64,000 nucleotides of DNA from Fulvimarina endophytica (GCF_003403015.1 NZ_QURL01000005.1:62001-126000); one strand, 5' to 3'. Counted from the stretch's first letter, positions 1-8,067 are shown. Numbers and translations: made by a program. Notes: generated by a model from the sequence alone, not told the origin.

Positions 1-197
1 GGCCTCGGGCGCTGACCGATCGCGGCGCCGGGATCGATGCGGGATGTCGTCCGGGCCTGATCGGTCGCCGGCTCGGACACGCCGAACAACGCGTGATCGC
101 CGGGACGCCCGCCGACGCTGCCGCTGCGCTCGTGACCCGTGACGGTCGCCGACCGAGCCCCGACGTCGCCGGCTGTCCGTTCGATCGCATTCGCCAC
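1..197 (-). CDS. Partial N-terminal ORF at the left edge, product unknown
   Basis: An open frame runs leftward off the window from a GTG at 195-197. The GTG is preceded by a strong GGAGG (205-209 on the opposite strand) with 7 nt spacing. About 65 codons are visible and none is a stop. The residues are polar and rich in G, A, R and T, and I do not recognise a family. Support for a real gene comes from the Shine-Dalgarno sequence and from the promoter and operator just upstream (230-257). A second open frame starting at a nearby ATG lacks correct spacing. In GC-rich DNA a 65-codon frame can be chance, so this call is moderate. Confidence 0.45.
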   Translation of the reverse strand, partial: MANAIERTAGDVGARSATVTGHERSGSVGGRPGDHALFGVSEPATDQARTTSRIDPGAAIGQRPR

Positions 198-229
198 AGT
201 TCAACCTCCGTTGTTTCCGCTCCCTCTTG

Positions 230-257
230 CTTACATTATTGTCAACAATTTCGTCAA
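230..257 (-). promoter_or_regulatory. Candidate promoter with a GntR-type operator in its spacer
   Basis: On the minus strand there is a -35-like TTGACG (252-257), a 16-nt spacer and a -10-like TGTAAG (230-235). The near-palindrome TTGTCAACAA (239-248) sits inside the spacer, a classic position for a repressor. It would drive the leftward gene that begins at 197. The element assignment is inferred from sequence only. Confidence 0.45.
239..248. promoter_or_regulatory. Operator-like site TTGTCAACAA, copy 1
   Basis: TTGTCAACAA fits the FadR/FCD GntR-type consensus TnGTnnACnA. The 12-mer ATTGTCAACAAT at 238-249 is repeated exactly, on the opposite strand, at 8057-8068 upstream of tctC. The likely ligand-responsive protein is the FCD-type GntR regulator encoded at 4071-4808. 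That link is inference. Confidence 0.55.
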
Positions 258-482
258 CATCACGGGACTCGACGATCTGAAGCCCTCGACGCCGTCCGGC
301 ATGTCGGACGATCGAAGGGTCGGGAAATGAATGATGAGAGAGCGGAGAAGACGTCGCCTCGCCGCTCGCTTCTCGATGCGACGAGGCCTCGGATCGCGAG
401 CGGGTCGCTCGGGCAGCCGAGCGTTCGTCCAAGCGTCGGCCGCCGCCTTGGGGCTGCGATGCCCCAGGCTTCGCGAATTCGA

Positions 483-1409
483 TCAGATCGCAGCACGCGG
501 ATCGAATTTCGCAAGGCGCATCAAAAGACGGTCCACATCCGCCCTGGTGCGATCGGTCAGCTTCGGTCCGGGCGTGCGCAGCGTGTCGTGCGCGATGGCG
601 CCACGCTTCTTCAGAATGTATTTGCGGACCGAGAGACCGATGACCGGCTGCTGCTCGTAACGCAGCAGCGGCAGATGCGTGTCGAAAATGTCCTGGGCAC
701 CGTCGAGATCACCGGCAAGGCTCCGATCGACCACGTCGCGCAGCATCTCGGGAAAAGCGTATCCGGTCATGGCGCCGTCCGCTCCGCGCTGCATCTCGAG
801 TTCGAGAAACAGCGCACCGTTTCCGCACAGGATCGAGATGTGTCGCAGATCGCCGCTGTCTTCCCAGTCTCGCAACTGGGAGACCTTATCGAGCCCGGGC
901 CAGTCCTCGTGCTTGAGCATGACGCAGGACGGGTTGTCGTCGACGATGCGCCGGATCACCATCGGCGTTATCTGAACGCCTGTCGCCTGCGGGTGGTCCT
1001 GAAGCACGAACGGGATGTCGCGACCGATCTGCGCGATCGCCTGCGCATAATAGCCGACGATCTGATCGTCGGTCCGCAGGGCGGAGGGCGGAGCGATCAT
1101 GACGGCGGCAGCACCGGCTTCCATCGCCTCGTTCGCGAGCCGCTTCATCGCGGCAAAGCCGGGGGCCGAGACACCGACGACGATCGGCCGCCCGTCCGCC
1201 TTCGCGATCACCTGCCGGACGATCTGCATCGACTCTTCGGGTTCCAGCTTCTGGGCTTCGCCCATGATGCCGAGAATGGTCAGGCCGTCGGCGCCGGCCT
1301 TCCAGTAGAACTCCGTCATCTGGTCGACGGAGGCCTCGTCGAGGCTGCCATCGGGCAGAAACGGTGTCGGAGCGATCGCGAAAACGCCCTTCGTGTCGGT
1401 CGAAAGCAT
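483..1409 (-). CDS. DHDPS-family lyase/dehydratase (2-keto-3-deoxy sugar acid type)
   Basis: This 308-aa protein has the DapA/N-acetylneuraminate lyase (class I aldolase) TIM barrel. The Schiff-base lysine is K166 in VMLKHEDWPG. The GIMGEAQKL loop (48-56) replaces the GTTGES loop of DapA. The position that holds the catalytic tyrosine in DapA reads LQDHP (136-140), a Q-D-x-P arrangement I associate with L-2-keto-3-deoxyarabonate and keto-deoxyglucarate dehydratases, so lysine biosynthesis is unlikely. It is the last of three closely spaced minus-strand genes (SDR, RraA-like, this gene), 10 nt after the RraA-like gene, with AAGGACAGGA before the ATG. A role downstream of the IlvD/Edd dehydratase at 8120 is inferred; the substrate is unknown. 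Confidence 0.85.
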   Translation of the reverse strand: MLSTDTKGVFAIAPTPFLPDGSLDEASVDQMTEFYWKAGADGLTILGIMGEAQKLEPEESMQIVRQVIAKADGRPIVVGVSAPGFAAMKRLANEAMEAGAAAVMIAPPSALRTDDQIVGYYAQAIAQIGRDIPFVLQDHPQATGVQITPMVIRRIVDDNPSCVMLKHEDWPGLDKVSQLRDWEDSGDLRHISILCGNGALFLELEMQRGADGAMTGYAFPEMLRDVVDRSLAGDLDGAQDIFDTHLPLLRYEQQPVIGLSVRKYILKKRGAIAHDTLRTPGPKLTDRTRADVDRLLMRLAKFDPRAAI

Positions 1410-1419
1410 CGTCCTGTCC

Positions 1420-2115
1420 TTATTTCTGTTCGTCGTAGCGGGCGCGGGTCTCGGCGTTCATCGGATAGAGACCGGGGAGCGACCGGCCCGCCTCCACCTC
1501 ACCGACGATCCAGGCCTCCATGCGCTCCTGCTCGGGACCTTCCTTCAGCACGTCGTCGACCAATGCCTGCGGGATGACGACCGCGCCGTCGTCGTCGACG
1601 ACCATCACATCGTCCGGAACGATCGCGACATGGCCGCAGCCGATCGTCTCCTGCCAGCCGACGAATGTCAGCGCCGCGACCGAGGGCGGAGCGGCAAAGC
1701 CCCGGCTCCAGACCGGCAGGCCGGAGTTCTTGACGCCGACGACGTCGCGCAGGACGCCATCCGTCACCAGTCCCGCGACGTTCCGCTTCGCCATGCGCGC
1801 GCAGAGAATGTCGCCGAAGATGCCGGCATCCGTCACGCCCATGGCATCGGCGACGACGACACATCCCTCGGGCATTGCCTCGATGGCCGCGCGCGTCGAG
1901 ATCGGCGACCCCCATGAGGCCGGCGTCGCGAGATCTTCACGCGATGGCACGAATCTCAACGTAAAGGCCGGCCCGACGATGCGCGCCTGCCCCGGCGACA
2001 GGGGCATGGCCCCACGGACCCACACATTGCGCAGACCCTTCTTGAGAAGGATCGTCGTGACCGTCGCGGTCGAGACGCTTTGAAGGATTTCGATGGCTTC
2101 CTTGGACAAGGACAT
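1420..2115 (-). CDS. RraA-like / HMG-aldolase-fold family protein
   Basis: This 231-aa protein belongs to the RraA family, which includes 4-hydroxy-4-methyl-2-oxoglutarate/oxaloacetate aldolases as well as the RNase E inhibitor RraA. The hallmark segments are present: GPAFTLRF near residue 48, GDILCARMAKRNVAGLVTDG near 99-118 with the following LRD, and PDDVMVVDDDGAVVIP near 168. The start at 2115 is chosen because it follows an AAGG and lies 13 nt after the SDR stop. In a catabolic operon the aldolase or decarboxylase role is more likely than RNase E control. It probably handles the 2-keto acid made by its neighbours; this is inference. Confidence 0.8.
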   Translation of the reverse strand: MSLSKEAIEILQSVSTATVTTILLKKGLRNVWVRGAMPLSPGQARIVGPAFTLRFVPSREDLATPASWGSPISTRAAIEAMPEGCVVVADAMGVTDAGIFGDILCARMAKRNVAGLVTDGVLRDVVGVKNSGLPVWSRGFAAPPSVAALTFVGWQETIGCGHVAIVPDDVMVVDDDGAVVIPQALVDDVLKEGPEQERMEAWIVGEVEAGRSLPGLYPMNAETRARYDEQK

Positions 2116-2128
2116 TCGGTAAACCTTT

Positions 2129-2914
2129 CTAGATGCTGGGGATGTAGCCGCCGTCGATCCGCACGACGCTGCCGGTGACGTAGGCGGCGCGTTCGGAGGC
2201 GAGGAATGCGACGACGTCGGCATATTCCTGCGGGTCGCCATAGCGCCCGAGCGCGATCGATCCGGTGCTCTGCGCCACCACATCCTCGATCGCCCGGCCC
2301 TCGCGCTCGGCCTTGTTCCGGTCGAGATAGGTGATGCGCTCCGTGGCGATGCGGCCGGGCAGCACGATGTTGGCGGTCACGCCGTCCCTGCCGACCTCGC
2401 CGGCGAGCGTCTTCGACCAGCCCAGAAGGGTGGATCGCAACGCATTGGACAGGCCGAGATTGGGGATCGGCGCGACGACACCCGACGATGTCGAGGTGAT
2501 GATACGGCCCCAGCCGCGTTCCCGCATGCCCGGCACGACGCGATCGGTGATGGCGAAGACGGAGAGGACCATCGCCTCGAAATGCTTGCGCCAGAGATCG
2601 GGCGACTGGCCAAGGACGCCGCCGGGGGGCGGACCGCCGGTGATCGAAACGAGGATATCGACGCCGCCGAGTTCGGTCTCGATCGTCGAGACGTTCCGGT
2701 CGATCAGATCGAGGTTGGCAAGGTCCCATTCCAGCGCGATCGCGCGGCCACCGCCTTGCGAGATCGTGTCGACGGTTCGGCCCGCAGCGCCACGGTCGAG
2801 ATCCGCGACGGCGACCTTCGCCCCCTCGCCGGCCAGCGTTGCCGCGATGGCGCTTCCGAGGCCCCCGCCGGCTCCGAGAACCAGCGCGGTTCTGTTTCCA
2901 AGTCCAAGATCCAA
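2129..2914 (-). CDS. Atypical short-chain dehydrogenase/reductase lacking the YxxxK motif
   Basis: A TTG start at 2914 with AAGGAG six nt upstream gives a 261-aa protein beginning MDLGLGNRTALVLGAGGGLG, the standard SDR N-terminus. The glycine motif GAGGGLG (14-20) and a serine-rich STSS (141-144) are present. Where SDRs have YxxxK this protein has SNALR (156-160), so both the catalytic Tyr and Lys positions are substituted. The NNAG motif is replaced by SITGG (90-94). This matches the subgroup described as BKR-like SDRs without a perfect catalytic tetrad. It is the first gene of the SDR-RraA-DHDPS unit and is divergent from the LysR regulator (109 bp between them), which may control it. Confidence 0.85.
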   Translation of the reverse strand: MDLGLGNRTALVLGAGGGLGSAIAATLAGEGAKVAVADLDRGAAGRTVDTISQGGGRAIALEWDLANLDLIDRNVSTIETELGGVDILVSITGGPPPGGVLGQSPDLWRKHFEAMVLSVFAITDRVVPGMRERGWGRIITSTSSGVVAPIPNLGLSNALRSTLLGWSKTLAGEVGRDGVTANIVLPGRIATERITYLDRNKAEREGRAIEDVVAQSTGSIALGRYGDPQEYADVVAFLASERAAYVTGSVVRIDGGYIPSI

Positions 2915-3023
2915 GACGATCTCCTTCGCTGCGATCACGTGGCACCTGCCGGAACCTTTGCATGTTGAAACGCGAAAGGAAGTCTGCTGTTCTCCGTTGA
3001 GAACGAAGAGAGGTTTCGCTTTC

Positions 3024-3887
3024 ATGGACAGCCGCCTGCTCGAGACCCTGATTGCCGTCGCCGCGAAGGGATCGTTCGTCGGTGCTGCGGATGCGTTGGA
3101 GATCACGCCGAACGCCGTCTCCCAACGGCTTCGCGTCCTGGAAAAGGACATCGGAGTTCAGCTTGTCGCGCGATCCGGTCGCACCGTGCGCCCGACAGAA
3201 GCCGGCCATGCCGTGCTTGCGCACTCGGAGGCTGTTCTGCGGCAGGTTCGGGATCTGCGCACTGCGGCCCGCGGCGGCGACATCGCAGGCGAACTGCGGA
3301 TCGGGGCCATCTCGACGACCCTCACGGGCCTCTTCCCGCAGGTGCTCGAACGTCTTTCGGAGCGTCACGCCAAGCTCGACATCTACCTCGAGCCGGGAAC
3401 CTCCGCCGGGCTCTACGATCGTGTCGTGTCCGGTGCGCTCGATGTCGCCGCCATCGTGCAGCCGACCTTCGAGATGCCGAAATCCGTGGACTTCGTGTCA
3501 TGGCGACAGGAACCGCTGGTCCTCGTCGCCCCGATCGGAGAACGGCGAACGGACGTCGTCGCGATACTCGAGACGACGCCGTTCATTCGCTACGATCGCC
3601 GCCAATGGGGCGGGCGTCTCGCAACATCCTTCCTCGAAGCCTTCGATATCGCGCCGAAGGAGCGTTTCGAGCTGGACGCTCTCGACGCAATCGTCATGAT
3701 GGTCTCGCGCGGTCTCGGTGTTTCCCTGGTCCCGGATTTCGCGGGGCCCTGGGCTGAGGGCGTGCAGCGCCTGCCCCTTCCCCATCCGGCTCCCGTTCGC
3801 AGGATCGGGTTTCTCCATCTTCGCAATTCGCCGCGCAACCACCTCGTCAGCGTCCTCACGAGCGTCGCGGCCGAACAGAGCACCTGA
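3024..3887 (+). CDS. LysR-family transcriptional regulator
   Basis: This 287-aa protein has an N-terminal winged HTH (about 2-60, with GSFVGAADALEITPNAVSQRLRVLE) and a C-terminal periplasmic-binding-like effector domain (about 88-285). It is divergently transcribed from the SDR operon, the usual layout for a LysR protein that controls its neighbour. The start follows AAGAGAGG about 10 nt upstream. The inducer is unknown but is probably the substrate or an intermediate of the surrounding pathway. I did not identify a convincing T-N11-A box in the 109-bp intergenic region. Confidence 0.88.
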   Translation: MDSRLLETLIAVAAKGSFVGAADALEITPNAVSQRLRVLEKDIGVQLVARSGRTVRPTEAGHAVLAHSEAVLRQVRDLRTAARGGDIAGELRIGAISTTLTGLFPQVLERLSERHAKLDIYLEPGTSAGLYDRVVSGALDVAAIVQPTFEMPKSVDFVSWRQEPLVLVAPIGERRTDVVAILETTPFIRYDRRQWGGRLATSFLEAFDIAPKERFELDALDAIVMMVSRGLGVSLVPDFAGPWAEGVQRLPLPHPAPVRRIGFLHLRNSPRNHLVSVLTSVAAEQST

Positions 3888-4070
3888 TGCACCGTTCCGG
3901 CCGACCCGACGGCGCGTTTCGACCGTGCTTCGCGCATTCGGTCTTCTTCTCGATTTTCGTTGCCAACTTTCGACGAGGACGCCGTCCGGCACCATGCGCT
4001 GGACGGCAGGGCTTAGTCTCAGCCCACGAAGCCCACGACTGCTAGCCGTTCAGATGGGAAGAAGGCTGCG

Positions 4071-4808
4071 TCAGTTCGTGCCGTTGTCGTTCTCATGCGG
4101 CTCGGCGAAGCGCGAGCGATAGGTCTCGACGTAGAAATTCTTGGCGGGCGCGAGATGGTTCCGGCAATGCTCGACGAACGCCTCGCGGTCACCGGCCTTA
4201 GCGGCGGCCACGATACGGGCATGGTCCTCGGCCGCCCACAAGAGATAGGATCGGTCGTTCACGAAGATATGCCGATAGGCATGCGACTTCTGCGCGAAGG
4301 TATTGATCGCCTCGATCAGGGCATCGTTGCCGCAAAAGCTGAACAGGGTCTGGTGAAAATCGATATTGGCGCGGAAGACGGTGTAGCCGTCTCCGGCCAG
4401 CACCGCTTCATGGTGGCGCTTCTGAAGCGTGTCGAGCAGTGCCAGCGCCTTCGGCGGCAGCGGAAGAGGCACGAGCGACGCCGCGCGGGACTCCAGCAGT
4501 TCGCGAACCGCGTTAATGTCCTCCACCTGCTTGGCGGTGTAGAGGCGCACGACCGCTCCGCGATTGGGATGGCGGTCGACGAGGCCGAGACTCTCGAGTT
4601 TGACGAGAGCCTGACGCACCACATGGCGCTTGGCATCGAAGCGGAGCGCGATGTCTTCCTCCACCAGCCGCTCGCGCGGATGAAGGCGCCCGAAGACGAT
4701 GTCCTCCTCCAGGCGAGTGACGATCCTGTCGATCAGATCCTCGCTCTTCTGGCGCTTCTCGCCGGGGCGGATCGTGCTCTCTTCGGACTTTTGCTGAAGT
4801 TCGGACAT
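4071..4808 (-). CDS. GntR-family regulator, FCD subfamily
   Basis: This 245-aa protein has an N-terminal GntR winged HTH (about 25-90: DRIVTRLEEDIVFGRLHPRERLVEEDIA, then VRQALVKLESLGLV) and a C-terminal all-helical FCD effector domain (about 95-235) with metal-ligand-like histidines in DFHQTL and in HCRNHL. The start is supported by GAGGGAAG a few nt upstream. It follows tctA on the same strand after 112 bp. FCD regulators commonly respond to carboxylates or sugar acids, which suits a tricarboxylate-type transporter. The TTGTCAACAA sites at 239 and 8058 are its probable targets. Confidence 0.9.
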   Translation of the reverse strand: MSELQQKSEESTIRPGEKRQKSEDLIDRIVTRLEEDIVFGRLHPRERLVEEDIALRFDAKRHVVRQALVKLESLGLVDRHPNRGAVVRLYTAKQVEDINAVRELLESRAASLVPLPLPPKALALLDTLQKRHHEAVLAGDGYTVFRANIDFHQTLFSFCGNDALIEAINTFAQKSHAYRHIFVNDRSYLLWAAEDHARIVAAAKAGDREAFVEHCRNHLAPAKNFYVETYRSRFAEPHENDNGTN

Positions 4809-4920
4809 CGGCTTCCCTCGCTCAACACCCGTCTAGGACAACCGAGGGTCTCTGACAATTTGTAACGCCGGGGGCCCGATACACGAAAAGTCGCATCCGG
4901 TCGCTCCCCCGCGCTCACTC

Positions 4921-6471
4921 TCAGTCGCGGCTCCCGGCCATGTCGCCGCCTGCCGGTTCCGCGCCCTTCGGCGGCTTCTTCCGGAACGCCTTGACGATCG
5001 AGCCAAACAGCGGGGTTGCCTGGAGGATGGAGAGGAGCGCGAACGCGAGCAGCGTCGCCGAGATCGGGTTCTGGAGGAAGACCATCCAGTTCCCACCGCC
5101 GATGAGCAAAGACTGCTGCAGCGTGGTGTCGAGGATCGGACCGAGGATCAGCCCGATCACCAGCGGCGGTGTCGGAATGCGGAAGGTATCGAAGACGAGA
5201 CCCAGGATGCCGAAGGCGATCATCAGGCCGATGTCGAACACCGAATTGTTGATCGCATAGGCGCCGATGACGGACAGGACGACGATGACCGGGCCGACGA
5301 CACGATTGGGGATCTTCGTCACGGCGACGCAGGCGCGGGTGAAGAGAATGCCGACGAGGAACAGCGCGACATTCGCGAAGAGGACAGCCCAAAGAAGCGT
5401 GTAGGTGACGTCGCCATAGTCCGACATCAGCGTTGGACCCGGAAGGATACCATGCACCATGAGCCCCCCGAGAAGGACCGCGGTCGAGGACGAACCGGGA
5501 ATGCCGAGCGCGATGGTCGGGATCAGCGCGCCGCCGACGACCGCGTTGTTCGCAGCTTCCGGGGCGACGATGCCGGCGGGATAGCCGGTACCGAACTCGG
5601 CCTTGCGACGCGAGAACCGCTTCGCCTCGTTATAGGCGAACCAAGAGGCGGTATCGCCGCCCGTGCCGGGAATGAGGCCGACGAAGACGCCGATGAAACC
5701 GGACCGGATGCTGTTGGGAAGCAGCTTGACGAATTCGCGTCCCGTCGGAAGCATCCGGTCGGCGATGCGCGAGACCGTGCCCTTATCCCGTTTGCCGTTG
5801 CCTTTCATGACGAGACGAACCGCCTGGGGAATCGAGAACAGGCCGATCAGCGCGACTGTGAAGTCGATCCCGCCGAAGAGTTCGAGGTTGTCGAAGGCGA
5901 AACGGGGCGTTCCCGTCGTCGGGTCCATGCCGATGGTTGCGAGCAGCAAGCCGATGGCACCGGACAGGAGACCGAGGATCGTCGAGCCTTGCGAAAGCGA
6001 GCCGATGATCGTGATGCCGAGCACGGCCACGGCGAAGATCTCCACCGGGCCGAAATTGAGGACGACGCGGCCGAGGAGAGGCGCGACGGTGAGAAGAATG
6101 ACGGAGGACAGAAGGCCGCCGATGAGAGAGGCGGTCAGCGAGAGGCCGAGCGCCTGACCGGCCTTGCCCTTCTGCGCCATCGGATATCCGTCCATCACGG
6201 TCGCGGCCGCGGCAGGCGTTCCGGGAGTGCGCAGGAGAATGGCCGCGATCGATCCGCCATACATCGCGGCGAGATAGAGCGATGCGAGAAGGGCAAGGCC
6301 CGTTTCCGGCTTGAACGAATAGGTCAGCGGCAGCAGGAGCGCGATGGCCATGGTGGCCGAGAGCCCCGGCATCGCGCCGACGAACATTCCGATGATCGTC
6401 CCGATCGCGATCGCGGTGAGGTTCATCGGATCGAGGACGTTCGTCAGACCGACCCAGAAGAAGGATTCCAT
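4921..6471 (-). CDS. Tripartite tricarboxylate transporter, large permease (TctA family)
   Basis: This 516-aa inner-membrane permease has about a dozen hydrophobic segments. TctA signatures include the GAMPGLSATMAIALLLPLT loop near residue 32 and the second-half repeat FVGLIPGTGGDTASWFAY near 270. It pairs with the small subunit encoded 12 nt upstream and the binding protein upstream of that. The transporter imports carboxylates using an ion gradient. The short C-terminal tail is cytoplasmic and polar. The related E. coli-type genes carry tctA; exact substrate is unknown here. Confidence 0.93.
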   Translation of the reverse strand: MESFFWVGLTNVLDPMNLTAIAIGTIIGMFVGAMPGLSATMAIALLLPLTYSFKPETGLALLASLYLAAMYGGSIAAILLRTPGTPAAAATVMDGYPMAQKGKAGQALGLSLTASLIGGLLSSVILLTVAPLLGRVVLNFGPVEIFAVAVLGITIIGSLSQGSTILGLLSGAIGLLLATIGMDPTTGTPRFAFDNLELFGGIDFTVALIGLFSIPQAVRLVMKGNGKRDKGTVSRIADRMLPTGREFVKLLPNSIRSGFIGVFVGLIPGTGGDTASWFAYNEAKRFSRRKAEFGTGYPAGIVAPEAANNAVVGGALIPTIALGIPGSSSTAVLLGGLMVHGILPGPTLMSDYGDVTYTLLWAVLFANVALFLVGILFTRACVAVTKIPNRVVGPVIVVLSVIGAYAINNSVFDIGLMIAFGILGLVFDTFRIPTPPLVIGLILGPILDTTLQQSLLIGGGNWMVFLQNPISATLLAFALLSILQATPLFGSIVKAFRKKPPKGAEPAGGDMAGSRD

Positions 6472-6483
6472 GTCTCTACGTCC

Positions 6484-6930
6484 TCAGAAAGCCGGATAGA
6501 GGGGGATCGACAGGTTCAGGAACCAGACGAAGACGCCGAAGATGACGGCCGTCACCGAAACGATCGTGGCGAGAGTGGCGACGAGCCCGACGGGTCTCAG
6601 CACGATCAGCGGGATCAGCAGGAAGAGCGGCGTCGCGACGAGATAGCCGATGCGCGTGATGCTCCAACCGTAAAGAACGATGAGACCCAGGAACCCGGCC
6701 GCAACAGCAAGATCGCGCCATTCGGGCGATGGCTCCGCGGCCGCGACGTCCCCGCGAAGGCGCAGCCGTGCGACGCTCGCTTGGACGATCGCCGCAATGG
6801 CGAGAAGCGCGACGACGACCGCCAGAAGCTGGGGCAGTTGCGCTGCCGTTTCCGGATAGGTGGACGCCTCCGTCCAGAAGAAGCCGGCGAGCGCAATCGC
6901 CGCGAGCGCGACGCAGATTTGACCGATCAA
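6484..6930 (-). CDS. Tripartite tricarboxylate transporter, small subunit (TctB family)
   Basis: This 148-aa protein has four predicted membrane segments (about 5-20, 32-52, 73-92 and 100-140) in the TctB pattern. It begins with TTG at 6928-6930, with GGAGAGG seven nt upstream, which is a well-spaced site. It lies between the tctC-like and tctA-like genes. Sequence of TctB proteins is poorly conserved, so family assignment rests on size, topology and position. Confidence 0.85.
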   Translation of the reverse strand: MIGQICVALAAIALAGFFWTEASTYPETAAQLPQLLAVVVALLAIAAIVQASVARLRLRGDVAAAEPSPEWRDLAVAAGFLGLIVLYGWSITRIGYLVATPLFLLIPLIVLRPVGLVATLATIVSVTAVIFGVFVWFLNLSIPLYPAF

Positions 6931-6955
6931 GGGAAAGCCTCTCCGTGAGAAGACG

Positions 6956-6977
6956 GCGGCGCGCGTTCGCGCGCCGC
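6956..6977 (-). other. Perfect inverted repeat between tctC and tctB
   Basis: GCGGCGCGCG, then TT, then CGCGCGCCGC forms a perfect 10-bp GC-only stem with a 2-nt centre (the functional loop is probably 4-6 nt). It lies in the 62-nt tctC-tctB gap and has no T tract. A likely role is stabilising the upstream binding-protein mRNA or attenuating the permease genes; this is inference. Confidence 0.6.
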
Positions 6978-6992
6978 GTCAGGCCTCGGATG

Positions 6993-7976
6993 TTATTGAG
7001 CCTGCGCCTGTCCTTCGGACTGCAACTCGCTCCAGAGTTCCTTGAACTCGCCTTCCTGCTCTTTCAGCATGGCGCGGTAGTCCTCGCCGAAGACGAAATC
7101 GAGGTTCAGGGCCTGGGCCTTGGCGGCGGCCTGGAAGTCGGGATTTTCCATGACCCGCTGGAAGCCTTCGATGAGCTGCTGGCGCGCTTCGTCCGGCAGC
7201 CCGCCGGGACCGCTGTAGCCGCGCGAGGACCCGGCGACGAGGTCGTAGCCGAGTTCCTTGGCGGTCGGCACATCGGGCAGTTCGGGCAGACGCTCCTCGG
7301 CGAACACGGCGAGCGCCCGCAGATTGCCTTCCTTGATCTGCGGATAGGTCACGCCGACATTGGTGAAGCTCGCATCGATCTTGCCGCCCATGGCGGCGGT
7401 CCATGACGGGCCATCCCCCTGGAACGGCACCTTCTGCAGCTGGACCCCGGCCTGGCGCTCGAACTGGAGCGAGGTGAAGTAGTCGTCGCCGCCAACGCCC
7501 GAATTTCCGACCGTTACCGTGGAAGGCTTCTCCTTGGCCGCGTTGACGAAATCCTCGAAGCTCTGGAAGGGCGAGTCCGCTGCGACGACCGCGATCCCCG
7601 GATCGGTGACTACATTGGCGATCGGGGTGATCTCGTCGATCGTGTAGGTGATCGACGGGTTCATGATGTAGTTTGTCTGCAGCATCGGCGTGTTGGTGAT
7701 GCTGATGGTGGAGCCATCGGCGGGCGCCTGCTTTGCAAGGCGCGTCCAGGCGATGGCCCCGGTGGCGCCGGGAATGTACTGATTGACGAAATTCACGCCG
7801 AGTTCCCGGGCAAGATAGGGCTGAACGAGCTGGGCGAGCGCGTCCGATCCGCCACCGGCCTTGAAGCCCTGCATGACGTTGATCTCGCTCGCCGCCTCGT
7901 ATTTCGCATCCTGTGCAAGGACCGGTGAGACGAGGACGGTGGTCGCAACGAGGGTCGCAGCGAATGCGCGTTTCAT
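6993..7976 (-). CDS. Tripartite tricarboxylate transporter, periplasmic binding protein (TctC family)
   Basis: This 327-aa secreted protein has a signal peptide (MKRAFAATLVATTVLVSPVLA, cleaved near residue 21) and a Bug/TctC domain. Family segments include GFKAGGGSDALAQLVQPYL, NQYIPGATGAIAWTRL and VPFQGDGPSWTAAMGGKIDA. The start at 7976 is preferred over a longer upstream frame because GGGAGG lies five nt before it and the longer frame would run into the promoter. It is the first gene of the tctCBA unit and should set substrate specificity. Confidence 0.93.
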   Translation of the reverse strand: MKRAFAATLVATTVLVSPVLAQDAKYEAASEINVMQGFKAGGGSDALAQLVQPYLARELGVNFVNQYIPGATGAIAWTRLAKQAPADGSTISITNTPMLQTNYIMNPSITYTIDEITPIANVVTDPGIAVVAADSPFQSFEDFVNAAKEKPSTVTVGNSGVGGDDYFTSLQFERQAGVQLQKVPFQGDGPSWTAAMGGKIDASFTNVGVTYPQIKEGNLRALAVFAEERLPELPDVPTAKELGYDLVAGSSRGYSGPGGLPDEARQQLIEGFQRVMENPDFQAAAKAQALNLDFVFGEDYRAMLKEQEGEFKELWSELQSEGQAQAQ

Positions 7977-8022
7977 GATGAACCTCCCATAAATTTGGCC
8001 GGCGCTCCTCCAGCGCCTCACG

Positions 8023-8052
8023 ATGATAGGAACATCGTTCCTTTTTTGTCAA
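8023..8052 (-). promoter_or_regulatory. Candidate promoter of the tctCBA unit
   Basis: On the minus strand a consensus TTGACA (8047-8052) is followed by an 18-nt spacer and TATCAT (8023-8028, five of six matches to TATAAT). Predicted transcription starts about 40 nt before the tctC ATG. The GntR-type site at 8058-8067 lies just upstream of the -35 box. Confidence 0.6.
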
Positions 8053-8057
8053 ATATA

Positions 8058-8067
8058 TTGTTGACAA
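8058..8067. promoter_or_regulatory. Operator-like site TTGTTGACAA (reverse of TTGTCAACAA), copy 2
   Basis: The reverse complement equals the site at 239-248, and the match extends to the 12-mer ATTGTCAACAAT. It sits 5 nt upstream of the -35 of the tctC promoter, in the 143-bp region between the divergent tctC and IlvD/Edd genes. One regulator could therefore control both directions. Confidence 0.6.

Noticed and set aside
2915..3023. A possible LysR box (T-N11-A) in the SDR/LysR gap
   Set aside because: Many T-N11-A pairs occur by chance and none shows the expected dyad symmetry.
5452..6948. A long plus-strand open frame opposite tctA and tctB
   Set aside because: Its composition is very rich in R, D, E and G with no ordered segments; it mirrors the tct genes.
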